Shown: in pieces, positions 29,058 through 37,464 of the stretch
How positions within the stretch are numbered: the first letter of the stretch is position 1
Layout: every line of letters starts with the position of its first letter
DNA from: Candidatus Manganitrophus sp.
GTDB lineage: Bacteria; Nitrospirota; Nitrospiria; SBBL01; Manganitrophaceae
DNA length: 64,000 nt
Assembly: GCA_028865235.1 (NCBI GenBank)
Contig: CP114561.1
Span: 1,012,001-1,076,000, forward strand
Direction of reading: 5' to 3'
Translations under genes and position numbers: made by a program
Notes under the pieces: model-generated
What the model was told of the DNA's origin: nothing
Database searches by the model: none
What the model saw: only the letters and a program-made list of their open reading frames with translations

Positions 29058-29749
29058 GACGACTCTCCTCCTCTCATTTTGTGATTTGCTCTCAGCGGCA
29101 GCGCTTCGATGATATTCTTCGACGGGGCGACGGCGCCGAAAATGCCTCCCGACATCTTGACGCTTTTCAGAGCGCCCCGATAGTTTTCATCATCGGTTGT
29201 CGCCGTACAGTCTTCCAGCAAAAGACACTCATATCCCCGATCGTTCGCCTCCCGCATCGTGGAGTGGACCGCGCCGTCGGTGAACAGTCCTGCAAGGAGC
29301 AGGTGGGTGATCCCCCGGTTACGGAGGATCAGATCGAAATCGGTCGCCCAAAAAGCGCTCTTTCCCGGTTTGTCGATCACGATTTCACCCGGGAAAGGAG
29401 AGAAGCTGTTTAAGATCTCCCACCCCGGCTTCCCCCGCACTAGAAGAGGACCGATGCCGCATCCTTTGCTTCTCCAGAGCTGATTGCCGGGGCAGTCGGA
29501 AAGGTCCGGCCGGTGTCCTTCACGGGTGTAGAGGACGGTGAACCCTTCCACTTCCCGAACGGCTCCCAATAGACGCTGGATCCGTACGATCATCTGTTGC
29601 GGAGAGGGCCCCGAGCGACCGTCCCAATTCAAAGCGCTGAGCTGGGAGAAGAGGTCGTTTTGCAAATCGACCAAGACCAGCGCGCTCTTCTGGGGGATGA
29701 TCCGGTCATCATAAGGCCAGTCGTACGGCTCCGCCTTTACCAATCCCAT
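29048..29749 (-). CDS. isochorismatase-family protein, copy 2, lacking the catalytic cysteine
   Basis: 233 residues, intact. Clearly homologous to copy 1 throughout (EPYDWPYDDRIIPQKSALVL, TREGHRPDLSDCPGNQLWRS, GEIVIDKPGKSAFWATDFDL). Asp (VLVDLQNDLFS) and Lys are kept. The cysteine position, TTDVC in copy 1, reads [18 protein letters not shown] here, with codon GCG (Ala). Amidohydrolase chemistry by the usual thioester is therefore unlikely; it may be a regulatory partner of copy 1 or use other chemistry. It lies 19 bases after the BMP-type binding-protein gene, in the same operon. Confidence 0.88.
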   Translation of the reverse strand: MGLVKAEPYDWPYDDRIIPQKSALVLVDLQNDLFSQLSALNWDGRSGPSPQQMIVRIQRLLGAVREVEGFTVLYTREGHRPDLSDCPGNQLWRSKGCGIGPLLVRGKPGWEILNSFSPFPGEIVIDKPGKSAFWATDFDLILRNRGITHLLLAGLFTDGAVHSTMREANDRGYECLLLEDCTATTDDENYRGALKSVKMSGGIFGAVAPSKNIIEALPLRANHKMRGGESSWG

Positions 29750-29768
29750 CTGCTTCTCTCTTTTCGGA

Positions 29769-30872
29769 TTACTTCGGAACGTCGCCGACGACCCCTTCGG
29801 TATACCAGTTCATCGTCTCGATCGCTTCGAACGACGGCTTCTCCCCCGCCTTGATTCGAACGGCTCCCTTGTTGTCGGTCATCGGGCCCTGAAACACCGC
29901 GTACTTTCCGTCGAGGATCTCCTTCTCCTTGGTCAGCACCATCGTCTGAACCTCTTTCGGCACCACCGGTCCGAACGGGGCGATGTCGACCTGCCCCGTT
30001 TCGAGCCCTCCGCGATCGTGGCGGTTGACCCACTTCTCTTTGTGGCCGGCCATGACATCCTTGGTAATCTGGACGTAGAGTTCCCCCCACTTCCAGTCGG
30101 CGCCGGTGATCCACCCCTTTTCGTTGAACTTCTGAAGATCGGCCGAATGATATCCGACGGAAAAGACCCCCCGCTTGGCGGCGGTCTCCACCACCGGTCT
30201 CGGGCAGTCTTGATGAGCGCTCAACACATCGGCCCCCAGATCGATCAGGGTATTGGCCGCCTCCGCCGCCTTGGCCGGATTGCACCACTCCCCGATGTAG
30301 ATCACCCGCATCGTCACTTTCGGATTGACCGACCGCGCCCCGTAGGTCAGCGCGTTGATATTCTGAAGGGTCTGCGGAATCGGATGCGCCGCGACGAAAC
30401 CGAGGACGTTCGTCTTCGTGACCTTCCCAGCCGCCAGACCGGAGAGGTACATCGGGTTATAGATATAGCGCCAGTAGGTACCGACGTTCGGACTGAACTT
30501 AAAGCCCCCCGCGTGAACGAGGGCGACGTCCGGATGCCGCTTCCCGACGTTGATCGCGGAGTCGAGATAGCCGTAGCTGGTCGGGAAGATCAGCTTCGCC
30601 CCCTTCTGAATCATCTGCTCCATCACCCGTTCAACCTCGGCCGTCTCCGGAATATTCTCAGCCATCATCACTTCGACGCCGGGGAGGTTTTTCTCCAGGA
30701 AAATCCGCCCCTGATCATGTTCATAGTTGTAGCCAAAATCATCTTTCGGCCCGACGTAGATGAATCCGACTTTGAACTTCCCCTTCTCTTCCGCCTTCAC
30801 CCATCCGGGAAGAACGAGAAGAATCATTCCCAAGATCACCCCTGCAATCAAACCGGAACACCTTTTTTTCAT
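29769..30872 (-). CDS. BMP-family ABC transporter substrate-binding protein
   Basis: 367 residues. The ATG at 30,872 follows AGGAGACGCA. Signal peptide: MKKRCSGLIAGVILGMILLV LPGWVKAEEK (Sec type; no lipobox seen). Mature domain: FKVGFIYVGPKDDFGYNYEH DQGR, then TSYGYLDSAINVGKRHPDVA and YIYNPMYLSGLAAGKVTKTN VLGFVAA, characteristic of PnrA/BmpA purine-nucleoside binding proteins and relatives used for nucleobases. Downstream of two permease genes and an ATPase, upstream of the hydrolases on the same strand. Periplasmic capture of a nucleoside-like or ureide-like compound is the likely role. Confidence 0.94.
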   Translation of the reverse strand: MKKRCSGLIAGVILGMILLVLPGWVKAEEKGKFKVGFIYVGPKDDFGYNYEHDQGRIFLEKNLPGVEVMMAENIPETAEVERVMEQMIQKGAKLIFPTSYGYLDSAINVGKRHPDVALVHAGGFKFSPNVGTYWRYIYNPMYLSGLAAGKVTKTNVLGFVAAHPIPQTLQNINALTYGARSVNPKVTMRVIYIGEWCNPAKAAEAANTLIDLGADVLSAHQDCPRPVVETAAKRGVFSVGYHSADLQKFNEKGWITGADWKWGELYVQITKDVMAGHKEKWVNRHDRGGLETGQVDIAPFGPVVPKEVQTMVLTKEKEILDGKYAVFQGPMTDNKGAVRIKAGEKPSFEAIETMNWYTEGVVGDVPK

Positions 30873-30891
30873 TGCGTCTCCTTGTTTAGTT

Positions 30892-31965
30892 TTAGCCGAC
30901 TTCTTCAAACACCTTTTTAATTCCTTCCGGCATCGCGTGCTTTCGCATCTTGGCCCCAACCAACAGCGCCGCCAGGGTGAAAAGATAGGGGAGCATATCG
31001 AGAAAGTAGGGAGAGAGGGTAATCCCGCGCGCCTGGAGTTGAAGCTGGAAGGCGAAGGTCGTCGAAAAGATGGGTTTAATTCCTTCCGGCATCGCGTGCT
31101 TTCGCATCTTGGCCCCAACCAACAGCGCCGCCAGGGTGAAAAGATAGGGGAGCATATCGAGAAAGTAGGGAGAGAGGGTAATCCCGCGCGCCTGGAGTTG
31201 AAGCTGGAAGGCGAAGGTCGTCCCGAACAAGATGGCGCCGATGACCCCCCAAAAGGGATGCCAGGCGGAGAAAATCACCAACGCCACCGCAATGATTCCC
31301 CGCCCGTTGGTCATTCCTTCCACCCAGGTTCGGGTGTAGGCGAGGGAGAGATGGGCCCCCGCGAGACCGGCACACATCCCGCCGAACATAACCGCCAGAT
31401 ACTGCACCAACCGGGTCCGAATCCCCAATGCAAAAGCGACGTCACTGCTCTCCCCGACCGTTCGCAAGACCAGCCCTCCTCGCGTATAGAAAAGAAAGAA
31501 CCAGATGAGCAGCGCGAGCAGGTATGCCCCGTAGACCAAAAGATCATGCCGGAAGAAAACCGGCCCCAGAAACGGAATGTCGGAGAGAAAGGGAACCGCC
31601 CCCTGCGGGATGCCGTCGATCGCCACCTTTACATACGGACGCCCGATGAAAGAGGTGATGCCGAGCGCGAGAAAGGTGAGGGCCAGACCGCTCGCAATCT
31701 GGTTCGCGCGAAGTGTCACCACCATGAAGGCGTGGATCAGACTAATCAGGGCGCCGGCAGCGGCCGCCGCCAGAAGCCCGAGGATCGGATCTTGCGTATG
31801 CGCCATGGTGATGAACCCGACGCAGGCCCCCATCAGCATCGCCCCATCGGCGCCGAGATTGACGACACCGGCCCGCTCCGACACAATCTCTCCCAACATG
31901 GCGTAGAGAATCGGTGTTCCTGCGCGGACCCCGCCCGAGAGGATTCCTTGGAGGATGTCGATCAT
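30892..31965 (-). CDS. ABC transporter permease (BmpC/YufQ type) with duplicated C-terminal segment
   Basis: 357 residues. Begins MIDILQGILSGGVRAGTPIL YAMLGEIVSERAGVVNLGAD GAML, diagnostic of the BMP-type permease family. Eight or nine helices. The segment beginning TTFAFQLQLQARGITLSPYF and ending AKMRKHAMPEGIK occurs twice in tandem (53-residue period), because 148 bp of DNA are repeated exactly. A normal member would be about 304 residues, so the duplication adds one extra helix region. It remains in frame. The start overlaps the second permease gene. Confidence 0.9.
   Translation of the reverse strand: MIDILQGILSGGVRAGTPILYAMLGEIVSERAGVVNLGADGAMLMGACVGFITMAHTQDPILGLLAAAAAGALISLIHAFMVVTLRANQIASGLALTFLALGITSFIGRPYVKVAIDGIPQGAVPFLSDIPFLGPVFFRHDLLVYGAYLLALLIWFFLFYTRGGLVLRTVGESSDVAFALGIRTRLVQYLAVMFGGMCAGLAGAHLSLAYTRTWVEGMTNGRGIIAVALVIFSAWHPFWGVIGAILFGTTFAFQLQLQARGITLSPYFLDMLPYLFTLAALLVGAKMRKHAMPEGIKPIFSTTFAFQLQLQARGITLSPYFLDMLPYLFTLAALLVGAKMRKHAMPEGIKKVFEEVG
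30916..31222. repeat. 148-bp perfect direct duplication inside the permease gene
   Basis: Bases 30,916-31,063 are identical to 31,075-31,222 (period 159), separated by 11 bases GAAAAGATGGG. The period is a multiple of three, so the reading frame survives. Perfect identity means a very recent duplication or an assembly error. Confidence 0.97.
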
Positions 31966-33008
31966 AACGGCTGCCGCGCCTCCTTTTTAAGAAAACCGCT
32001 TCCCAACACAACAAAGAAGATCAAGGCCATCAGAATGTTCACCGTGGCATAAGGAAGGTTGAGGCCGATTTGAATCATGTCGCCGCCGACCGACACCACC
32101 CCGAAGAGGAGGGCCATCACCACAATCCCCAGCGGATGGTGGAGGGCAAGCCAGCTGACGAGAAATCCGGTGTAGCCGAACCCCGCCGAGATTCCGGGGC
32201 GAAGCCGCCCTTGAATGGCCGAGACCTCCGCCATGCCGGCCAGCCCCGCCATCGCGCCGCCGACGCACATCGTCAGCAGGATATAACGGACAATCGGGAT
32301 GCCGGCCCGGCGGGCCGCTTCCGGATTGTCTCCGATCACTCGGATCTCATATCCGACCCGTGTCTTCCGTAAGACGAAATAAAAAAGAAGAAGCCCGATC
32401 AGGGCAAACCAGAGCCCCGCGTGGATGCGGGTCGTTCCGTAAAACGAAAGCCGCGCCGCTGCGGAGAACTCCGGCGTGTAGGGCCAGTTAAATGCCGTCG
32501 GATCTTTCCACGGTCCGCGCACCATGTACTCCACGATCAGCGCGATGACATAATTCAACAGGAGTGTCGTGATCGTTTCATTCGCCCCGAAACCGGTTCG
32601 AAGGAGGGCGGGGACCAGCGCCGCGACCGCCCCGCCGAGGATCCCCAAGAGGACGAGGAGCGGAATGAGCGTGTGCGCCGGAAGGGTGGAAAAGGTCAGC
32701 GCTCCCCAGGTGGCGGCGAGCGCGCCGACGTGAAGCTGTCCCTCCGCCCCGACATTCAGCAGTCCGATCCGGGCCGGGATCGCCGTCGCCGCCGCGCAGA
32801 GCATGAGGGGAATCGCCCGAACCAGCACCTCGCTTCTTCCGTAAGCGCTGCCGAGGGAGCCCTGGAAGAGTTCCAGATAGGCGCGAATGGGATTGTGTCC
32901 GAAGAGATAGAGGAAAAAACCGACCAGCCCGAAGGCCGCCAACGCCAGCCCGAAGGCCTGCAAAATGAAATACCATCGAATGTCGGCCACGCGCGCAATC
33001 TGTCTCAT
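31962..33008 (-). CDS. ABC transporter permease (BmpB/YufP type)
   Basis: 348 residues with about nine helices. Shows GSLGSAYGRSEVLVRAIPLM LCAAATAIPARIGLLNVGAE GQLHVGALAATWGAL, the family signature, and RRAGIPIVRYILLTMCVGGA MAGLAGMAEVSAIQGRLRPG, including the cytoplasmic coupling region. It pairs with the second permease to form the membrane channel. Overlaps the ATPase gene by four bases and the next permease by four bases, so all are coupled. Confidence 0.95.
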   Translation of the reverse strand: MRQIARVADIRWYFILQAFGLALAAFGLVGFFLYLFGHNPIRAYLELFQGSLGSAYGRSEVLVRAIPLMLCAAATAIPARIGLLNVGAEGQLHVGALAATWGALTFSTLPAHTLIPLLVLLGILGGAVAALVPALLRTGFGANETITTLLLNYVIALIVEYMVRGPWKDPTAFNWPYTPEFSAAARLSFYGTTRIHAGLWFALIGLLLFYFVLRKTRVGYEIRVIGDNPEAARRAGIPIVRYILLTMCVGGAMAGLAGMAEVSAIQGRLRPGISAGFGYTGFLVSWLALHHPLGIVVMALLFGVVSVGGDMIQIGLNLPYATVNILMALIFFVVLGSGFLKKEARQPL

Positions 33009-34530
33009 TCGTTTTTCCCAGCCCCCGTCATCAGCAGGCCGATCTCCATCGGCTTGAACTCTTTGGCGCTGAAACTCCCTACCACCTGGCCGTGATGCAA
33101 CACCGCCATCCGGTCCGAGAGAAGGAGCAGCTCGTCGAGATCTTCAGAAATCAACAGAATGGCGGCCCCCTTATTCCGACTCGCCATCAACAAATCGTGC
33201 GCAAACCGGGCGGCGCCAAGGTCCATTCCGCGGGTGGGGCAAAAGGCAACGACCAGTTTGGGCGCGCGGGCCAGCTCACGGGTGAAGACGATCCTCTGAA
33301 GATTCCCCCCGAAAGCCCCGAGGCAAGCCGATCGAGCTGCGGGAGAGAAAAACCGACCGCATCGATCTGCTCCTGGACCTTTTGCCTGACGGCCGATTGT
33401 TTGATTCCCAACGGACCACCCCAACGAAGGTATTTGCTGCGATCGTTCAAGATCATATTTTCCTGAACGGTCAGCCTGGGGGCGACCCCCATGAGGAGCG
33501 GATCTTCCGGAATATAGGAGAACCCCTCTTCCATCCGCTTTCGCGTCGACCAACCGGTGATGTCTATTTCTTGAAAAAACATCCGGCCCGATTGAACCGG
33601 CCGAAATCCCAGAATCACCTCCCCGAGCTCCACCTGGCCGTTTCCGGCCACCCCTGCGATTCCGAAAATTTCACCCGGCTCGATCGTCAGAGAAGCGCCC
33701 TTTAAACCGGGCCGGCCCTCGACGGCGGCGACGTCGATCTCCCGGAGCTCCAGACAGGGAACCTTCGGCGACGACCCATTGGTCCGGGAGAAAACATCCG
33801 ATGCGACGCCCCGATCACCCAGCATCATCTGTACCAATTCGTTGTCGGTGGTTGTCTCTTTGCGGACCGTTCCCACGACCATCCCGCGCCGGAGGACGGT
33901 GATTCGATCTGCAACCGCCTTCACCTCTTTTAATTTGTGGGTGATGAACAAAATCGTCTGCCCGTCTTGTTTCAGCTTTCGAATCACCCCGAAGAGGCCC
34001 TCCACTTCGGGAGGGGCCAACGCACTGGTCGGCTCATCCAGGATTACGATCTTCGCCCCGCCGAGCAGAAGGCGGACGATCTCCGTCCGCTGTTGCTCTC
34101 CAATAGAGAGCCGTCCGACCCGCGCATCCGGATCGACCCAAAGTCCATACCGTTCACCGACCTCCCGGATCTTTTCGGCCACAGCTGCCCGATCGAGAAA
34201 GATCCCCCGCTCTTTCAGACCGAGAAGAATGTTCTCCCAGACGGTGAATGCGGGGATCAGCATGAATTTTTGAAAGACCATTCCGATCCCGAGCTTGCGG
34301 GCGTCGTCGGGCGATGAAATCTCCGCCGCGGCGCCGTCGATCGAAATTCGGCCGCTGTCGGGCTGGTAGAAGCCATAAAGGATTTTCATCAGCGTGCTCT
34401 TGCCGGCGCCGTTCTCCCCGAGAAGCGCATGTACTTCTCCTTTTGAAATAGAGAGAGAGACGCCGGAATTGGCAGCAACGCCGGAAAAGGTTTTCGTAAT
34501 CCCCTCCAAACGTAGATATGGCTTTTCCAT
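33005..34530 (-). CDS. ABC transporter ATP-binding protein, two-domain (one frameshift)
   Basis: 508 residues when one G is restored in the run at 33,305-33,310. Two nucleotide-binding domains, as in nucleoside and sugar importers. First domain: GENGAGKSTLMKILYGFYQP (Walker A), SIGEQQRTEIVRLLL, KIVILDEPTSALAPPEVEGL. Second: GIAGVAGNGQVELGEVILGF and the signature LSGGNLQRIVFTRELARAPK read across the shift; its Walker B is degenerate (CPTRGMDLGAA), usual for this family. The start at 34,530 (MEKPYLRLEG) is preferred on similarity; 34,578 is an alternative. First gene of the six-gene operon. Confidence 0.92.
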
Positions 34531-34593
34531 AGATGTTTCCGGGTGGAGGGTTGATACAGGGTTAGAGAGATCGAGCATAGAGAGTCAGCCCCT

Positions 34594-34635
34594 AAAAAAA
34601 CAAAAAAGGTGCGCCACCCGAAGGTGAGGCACCTT
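34594..34635 (-). terminator. intrinsic terminator in the leader of the BMP transporter operon
   Basis: On the minus strand AAGGTGCCTCACC, a TTCG tetraloop, and GGTGGCGCACCTT form a strong stem (arms 34,629-34,635 and 34,606-34,612), followed at once by a U-rich run TTTTTTGTTTTTTT. It lies between the presumed promoter and the first gene, about 60 bases upstream of it. A terminator here would attenuate the operon, as in riboswitch- or protein-controlled leaders. No known riboswitch class could be recognised in the 60 bases upstream. A short hairpin AACCG-AGCAG-CGGTT precedes it. Confidence 0.75.
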
Positions 34636-34683
34636 GCCCATGCGGCCGTTACTTCCTCGTATCAACCGCTGCTCGGTTTTGAA

Positions 34684-34699
34684 TGCATTTGCTATACCA
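34684..34699 (-). promoter_or_regulatory. candidate sigma-54 promoter
   Basis: TGGTATAGCAAATGCA matches the -24/-12 pattern GG-N10-GC (consensus TGGCACG-N4-TTGCW), correctly oriented for the transporter operon and about 50 bases before the terminator hairpin. Sigma-54 is often used for nitrogen-scavenging genes, which would suit a nitrogen-compound importer with amidohydrolases. One match of this kind can arise by chance. The rest of the 368-base gap 34,579-34,946 holds nothing else recognisable. Confidence 0.35.
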
Positions 34700-34946
34700 T
34701 TGACGTTTCCTGAAACATTATTTCAGAAGCGGGCTCCCGGAAGGCCTGTCAATATAGCCTTTGATTGTATCTGATCGGTGAGAAATCGGACCGGAGCGAA
34801 GGTGAATGAAGCAGAGGTTAAAAACAGATTTGGCGTGAAAGAGACAATCCCGTCGAGATTTTCGGCTCTGTTGTCCTTCGAAGCAGCGGCTGATACGAGC
34901 GGGCTCACAAGGGAAGCGCTGTTTTGCTTCCTCGAAAATGAGATCG

Positions 34947-35339
34947 TTAGAGATTCAATTGATCGACCTTTCTTCTTTTATCAATGGCCTTCGCAACATC
35001 ATTAAGCAATCTTGGAATCTGGAACGGTTTCACCAAATAGCCGCACGCGCCCAGCTTAACCAACTCGACGGCATTCGCGAGCGTTGCATAACCGGTGATG
35101 ATCAACACTTGAATCGTCGGATCGTGTTTTTTAATCGCCATCAAGACAATCGTCCCGTCCATCTCCGGCATTCTTAAGTCGAGCGTCACCAGATCGATTT
35201 GCTGTTCTCGTATGATTTGGAGTGTTTGAAAGCCGCCATTAGCCTCTACGATGTTATAGTGCGGCCTTAAGATCATTTTCAGAGACTCTCTCGGACCGTT
35301 CTCATCATCGACAATTAAGATATTTCCCATATTGTTCAT
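34947..35339 (-). CDS. single-domain response regulator (CheY-like)
   Basis: 130 residues: NILIVDDENGPRESLKMILR (acidic pair), phospho-acceptor Asp in DLVTLDLRMPEMDGTIVLMA, Thr in VLIITGYATLANAVELV and Lys in CGYLVKPFQI. The whole protein is the receiver domain, so its output is by protein contact. GGAGGG upstream of the ATG. No kinase is adjacent; the orphan hybrid kinase at 9.4-12.9 kb could be a distant partner, but nothing shows this. Confidence 0.93.
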   Translation of the reverse strand: MNNMGNILIVDDENGPRESLKMILRPHYNIVEANGGFQTLQIIREQQIDLVTLDLRMPEMDGTIVLMAIKKHDPTIQVLIITGYATLANAVELVKLGACGYLVKPFQIPRLLNDVAKAIDKRRKVDQLNL

Positions 35340-35526
35340 CTCGGCCCTCCCTCAGTGTTTAAAGTATACCTATTGTGAATATTATGTCCGTACAAATATT
35401 GCTGTATTTTACGACTGGGAACGATGGATAAAAACAACTACAAATTATTGCCGTGTGATGACACTTTCCATCAAGAGAACGTGATCATTTTGTAGGATGA
35501 ATTGGAAGGAAGATCAAAAAAGAGAA

Positions 35527-35916
35527 TTAAAGGGTGTCGCGCCTGCCTAACTTTTTCTTCATCATCGTGGTGACGTTCTCGATGAAATCAAAATAAGCGG
35601 CGTTGATCGCTTCAATCGTTTCAAGCGGCTGTCCCGTCTCTTTCGAAACCTCGACCAACCTTTCAGCGCTCTTGAACGATTCTTCACCTTCAAGCTCGGT
35701 AAAGTCGGCGATCTCACCCATCGCGGTTGAAACGTCGACTCCCGAATCTTCCGCGTGTTGTTGCGCGGTCATGAAGGTATTTATCAGAAACCGGTCATGA
35801 TCGGTCCAGGGGCCATCATATTCTAGGACTTCTTTGACGCGATCTCGGGAGATGTTTGTCTTCTTCGAAATCGTGTCGATGACAATTTCTTTCAATGCTG
35901 GGATTGAGAGATACAT
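35527..35916 (-). CDS. hypothetical protein, about 129 residues
   Basis: Start at 35,916 (MYLSIPALKEIVIDTISKKT) with GAGGA upstream; the longer frame would run into the tRNA gene, so it is rejected. It is helical and acidic: NISRDRVKEVLEYDGPWTDH DRFLINTFMTAQQHAEDSGV, then TELEGEESFKSAERLVEVSK. No signal peptide or known motif. Possibly a small regulator. It lies between the response regulator and tRNA-Arg. Confidence 0.6.
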   Translation of the reverse strand: MYLSIPALKEIVIDTISKKTNISRDRVKEVLEYDGPWTDHDRFLINTFMTAQQHAEDSGVDVSTAMGEIADFTELEGEESFKSAERLVEVSKETGQPLETIEAINAAYFDFIENVTTMMKKKLGRRDTL

Positions 35917-35952
35917 CGAGTCCTCGGACTGAAAGCCATAAATAGATCGAGT

Positions 35953-36029
35953 TGGTGCCCCCGGGGTGATTTGAACACCCGGCACGCGGTTTAGGAAACC
36001 GCTGCTCTATCCGCCTGAGCTACGGGGGC
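35953..36029 (-). tRNA. tRNA-Arg (anticodon CCT), CCA encoded
   Basis: On the minus strand: acceptor GCCCCCG pairs with CGGGGGC, D arm GCTC/GAGC, anticodon stem GCGGT/ACCGC with loop TTCCTAA (anticodon CCT at loop positions 3-5), T arm GGGTG TTCAAAT CACCC, discriminator A and an encoded CCA at 35,953-35,955. All stems are intact, so this is a functional arginine tRNA reading AGG. Confidence 0.97.
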
Positions 36030-36112
36030 ATTTGAAAGAAAGGAAGGCGCGCCGTTTGTAAGGTTGAAATGCGGCGACGGTCGGCAGATTGTGCCATAGT
36101 TGCGCCGGCGAA

Positions 36113-36889
36113 TCAAGCAGGCGGCGCGGAGGGAGGGGAAGAGACGACTTCCGGATTTTCGGCGGGGGTTGCTTTCCTCCGCTTGATCGCCAGGATCATC
36201 CCCAAAAAGAGATTGACCCCGGCGAGGACCGCCAACGGCCAATCAAGCGGTGTCGATCGCGCCGCGATGAGGGCGATGACCAACAGGACCGACGCGCTTC
36301 CGATGAAAAGTTTCAGGTTGACCCGCGGGTAGATGAAGGTCAGCAGGCCCAAAAGAAAGGTGGAGGTCGGATTCATGAGGGCGCCGAACGGCGAATCCCA
36401 GAGCCCTTTGATGCCGAGGAAGACAAATTCACCCGGCTGCGCCGCCTGCTGAAACGGATAAACGAATCCCCAAAGGACCAGGGGAAGAACCAGGTAGCTC
36501 CACCATCGGACCTTCCGAAAATCAAAATCGTTTTGCGGCGCCTTCGCCTCCGAGAACCAGAGGAAGATCAAAAGACTGGTCAACATAAAATGAAGACCGG
36601 AAAGACCGAAACTGATCCCCGGAATCCAGAACGGGATGCCGCTCTCGACGATCCGGCCGAAGGAGGCGGGGCCTAATTTGCCGAGCTGCACCCAGAGCCA
36701 GCCGAACGGGAAGAAGAGAAACATCACATAATGGAAGGTGACGAACCACTCGAAAGGGGAGCGGAACTGATTTCCGAACAAAACAAGGCGATTGACCAGA
36801 ATGACGTAGGCGAGATGGAAGATCGGAATGATCGGCTGCATCATCACGATATACTCGCCGAGCCCCTTCGCCACATACGCATCCAACAT
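36113..36889 (-). CDS. uncharacterised integral membrane protein
   Basis: 258 residues, about seven helices: PIIPIFHLAYVILVNRLVLF, FHYVMFLFFPFGWLWVQLG, FGLSGLHFMLTSLLIFLWFS, SYLVLPLVLWGFVYPFQQAA, FLLGLLTFIYPRVNLKLFI. Aromatic-rich, with no clear transporter signature. The C-terminal 25 residues are hydrophilic and proline-rich. Its neighbours (DJ-1 protein upstream on the same strand) do not suggest a role. Confidence 0.7.
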   Translation of the reverse strand: MLDAYVAKGLGEYIVMMQPIIPIFHLAYVILVNRLVLFGNQFRSPFEWFVTFHYVMFLFFPFGWLWVQLGKLGPASFGRIVESGIPFWIPGISFGLSGLHFMLTSLLIFLWFSEAKAPQNDFDFRKVRWWSYLVLPLVLWGFVYPFQQAAQPGEFVFLGIKGLWDSPFGALMNPTSTFLLGLLTFIYPRVNLKLFIGSASVLLVIALIAARSTPLDWPLAVLAGVNLFLGMILAIKRRKATPAENPEVVSSPPSAPPA

Positions 36890-36915
36890 GGAAAATCTCT
36901 CCGCCGAAACCGCCC

Positions 36916-37464
36916 CTACAACCGCGCCATCACCCCCTGGTTCACCTCTTTGACTTTTTCTTCTCCGACCAGCAGCCGGACCAATTCAAAAGCAAACTCC
37001 ATCGCCGTGCCGGGAGCGCGGCTGGTCACCCATCTGCCGTCGACGACCACCCGCGCCTCGGAATAATCGGCCCTTCCCATCCGTTCCCGCACCGAAGGAT
37101 GACTCGTCGCCTGCTTCCCGGCGAGGAAACCGGCCGAGGCGAGGATCGACGGGGCGGCACAGATCGCCGAGATGTATCTCTCTTTCGCCGCCGCCTCCTT
37201 CAAGATCCGCCCAACCCGTTCATCCGTGGCGAGATTGTTTGTGCCGGGCTGTCCGCCGGGCAACACGATCATCTCATAATCGCCGCCGGCGACCTTGTCG
37301 ATCGAAAGATCGGCGAGGAGTTTCACCTTCCGGGAGCCTTCGATCGCCCCTTCTACCGTTCCGGCGACGGTTACCGCGACGCCGGCCCGGCGGAGAATGT
37401 CGATGATCGTGACCGCTTCGATCTCTTCGAACCCGGGGGCCAAAAGAATCAACACGCGCTTCAT
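36916..37464 (-). CDS. DJ-1/PfpI-family protein
   Basis: 182 residues. ATG at 37,464 with GAGAGG upstream, overlapping the stop of the DUF1284 gene (ATGA). Class I glutamine-amidotransferase fold: MKRVLILLAPGFEEIEAVTI IDILRRAGVAV with the conserved Glu, and the nucleophile elbow ISAICAAPSILASAGFLAGK (Cys of ICAAP). This matches DJ-1/YajL proteins, which act as chaperones or glyoxalase/deglycase-type repair enzymes against carbonyl stress. Confidence 0.93.
   Translation of the reverse strand: MKRVLILLAPGFEEIEAVTIIDILRRAGVAVTVAGTVEGAIEGSRKVKLLADLSIDKVAGGDYEMIVLPGGQPGTNNLATDERVGRILKEAAAKERYISAICAAPSILASAGFLAGKQATSHPSVRERMGRADYSEARVVVDGRWVTSRAPGTAMEFAFELVRLLVGEEKVKEVNQGVMARL

Noticed and set aside
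30760..32052. A 430-codon plus-strand open frame
   Set aside because: Opposite the permease genes; includes the same 159-base repeat as the permease, which proves that it is a shadow. Its composition (H, G, R, E) is typical of antisense of hydrophobic genes.
34594..34700. A ZTP (pfl) or guanidine riboswitch in the BMP operon leader
   Set aside because: The end CCGCATGGGCA recalls the 3' element of ZTP riboswitches, and ACGA/ACGG words recall guanidine-II, but the 5' conserved parts and paired stems are missing. Reported only as an unassigned leader with terminator.
35917..35985. Upstream start for the gene at 35,527
   Set aside because: It would extend the protein into the tRNA gene, and the ATG at 35,916 has a good ribosome-binding site.
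35953..36029. tRNA-Arg as an integration site for a genomic island
   Set aside because: No integrase gene or direct repeat of the tRNA 3' end was seen nearby; the neighbouring genes are ordinary.
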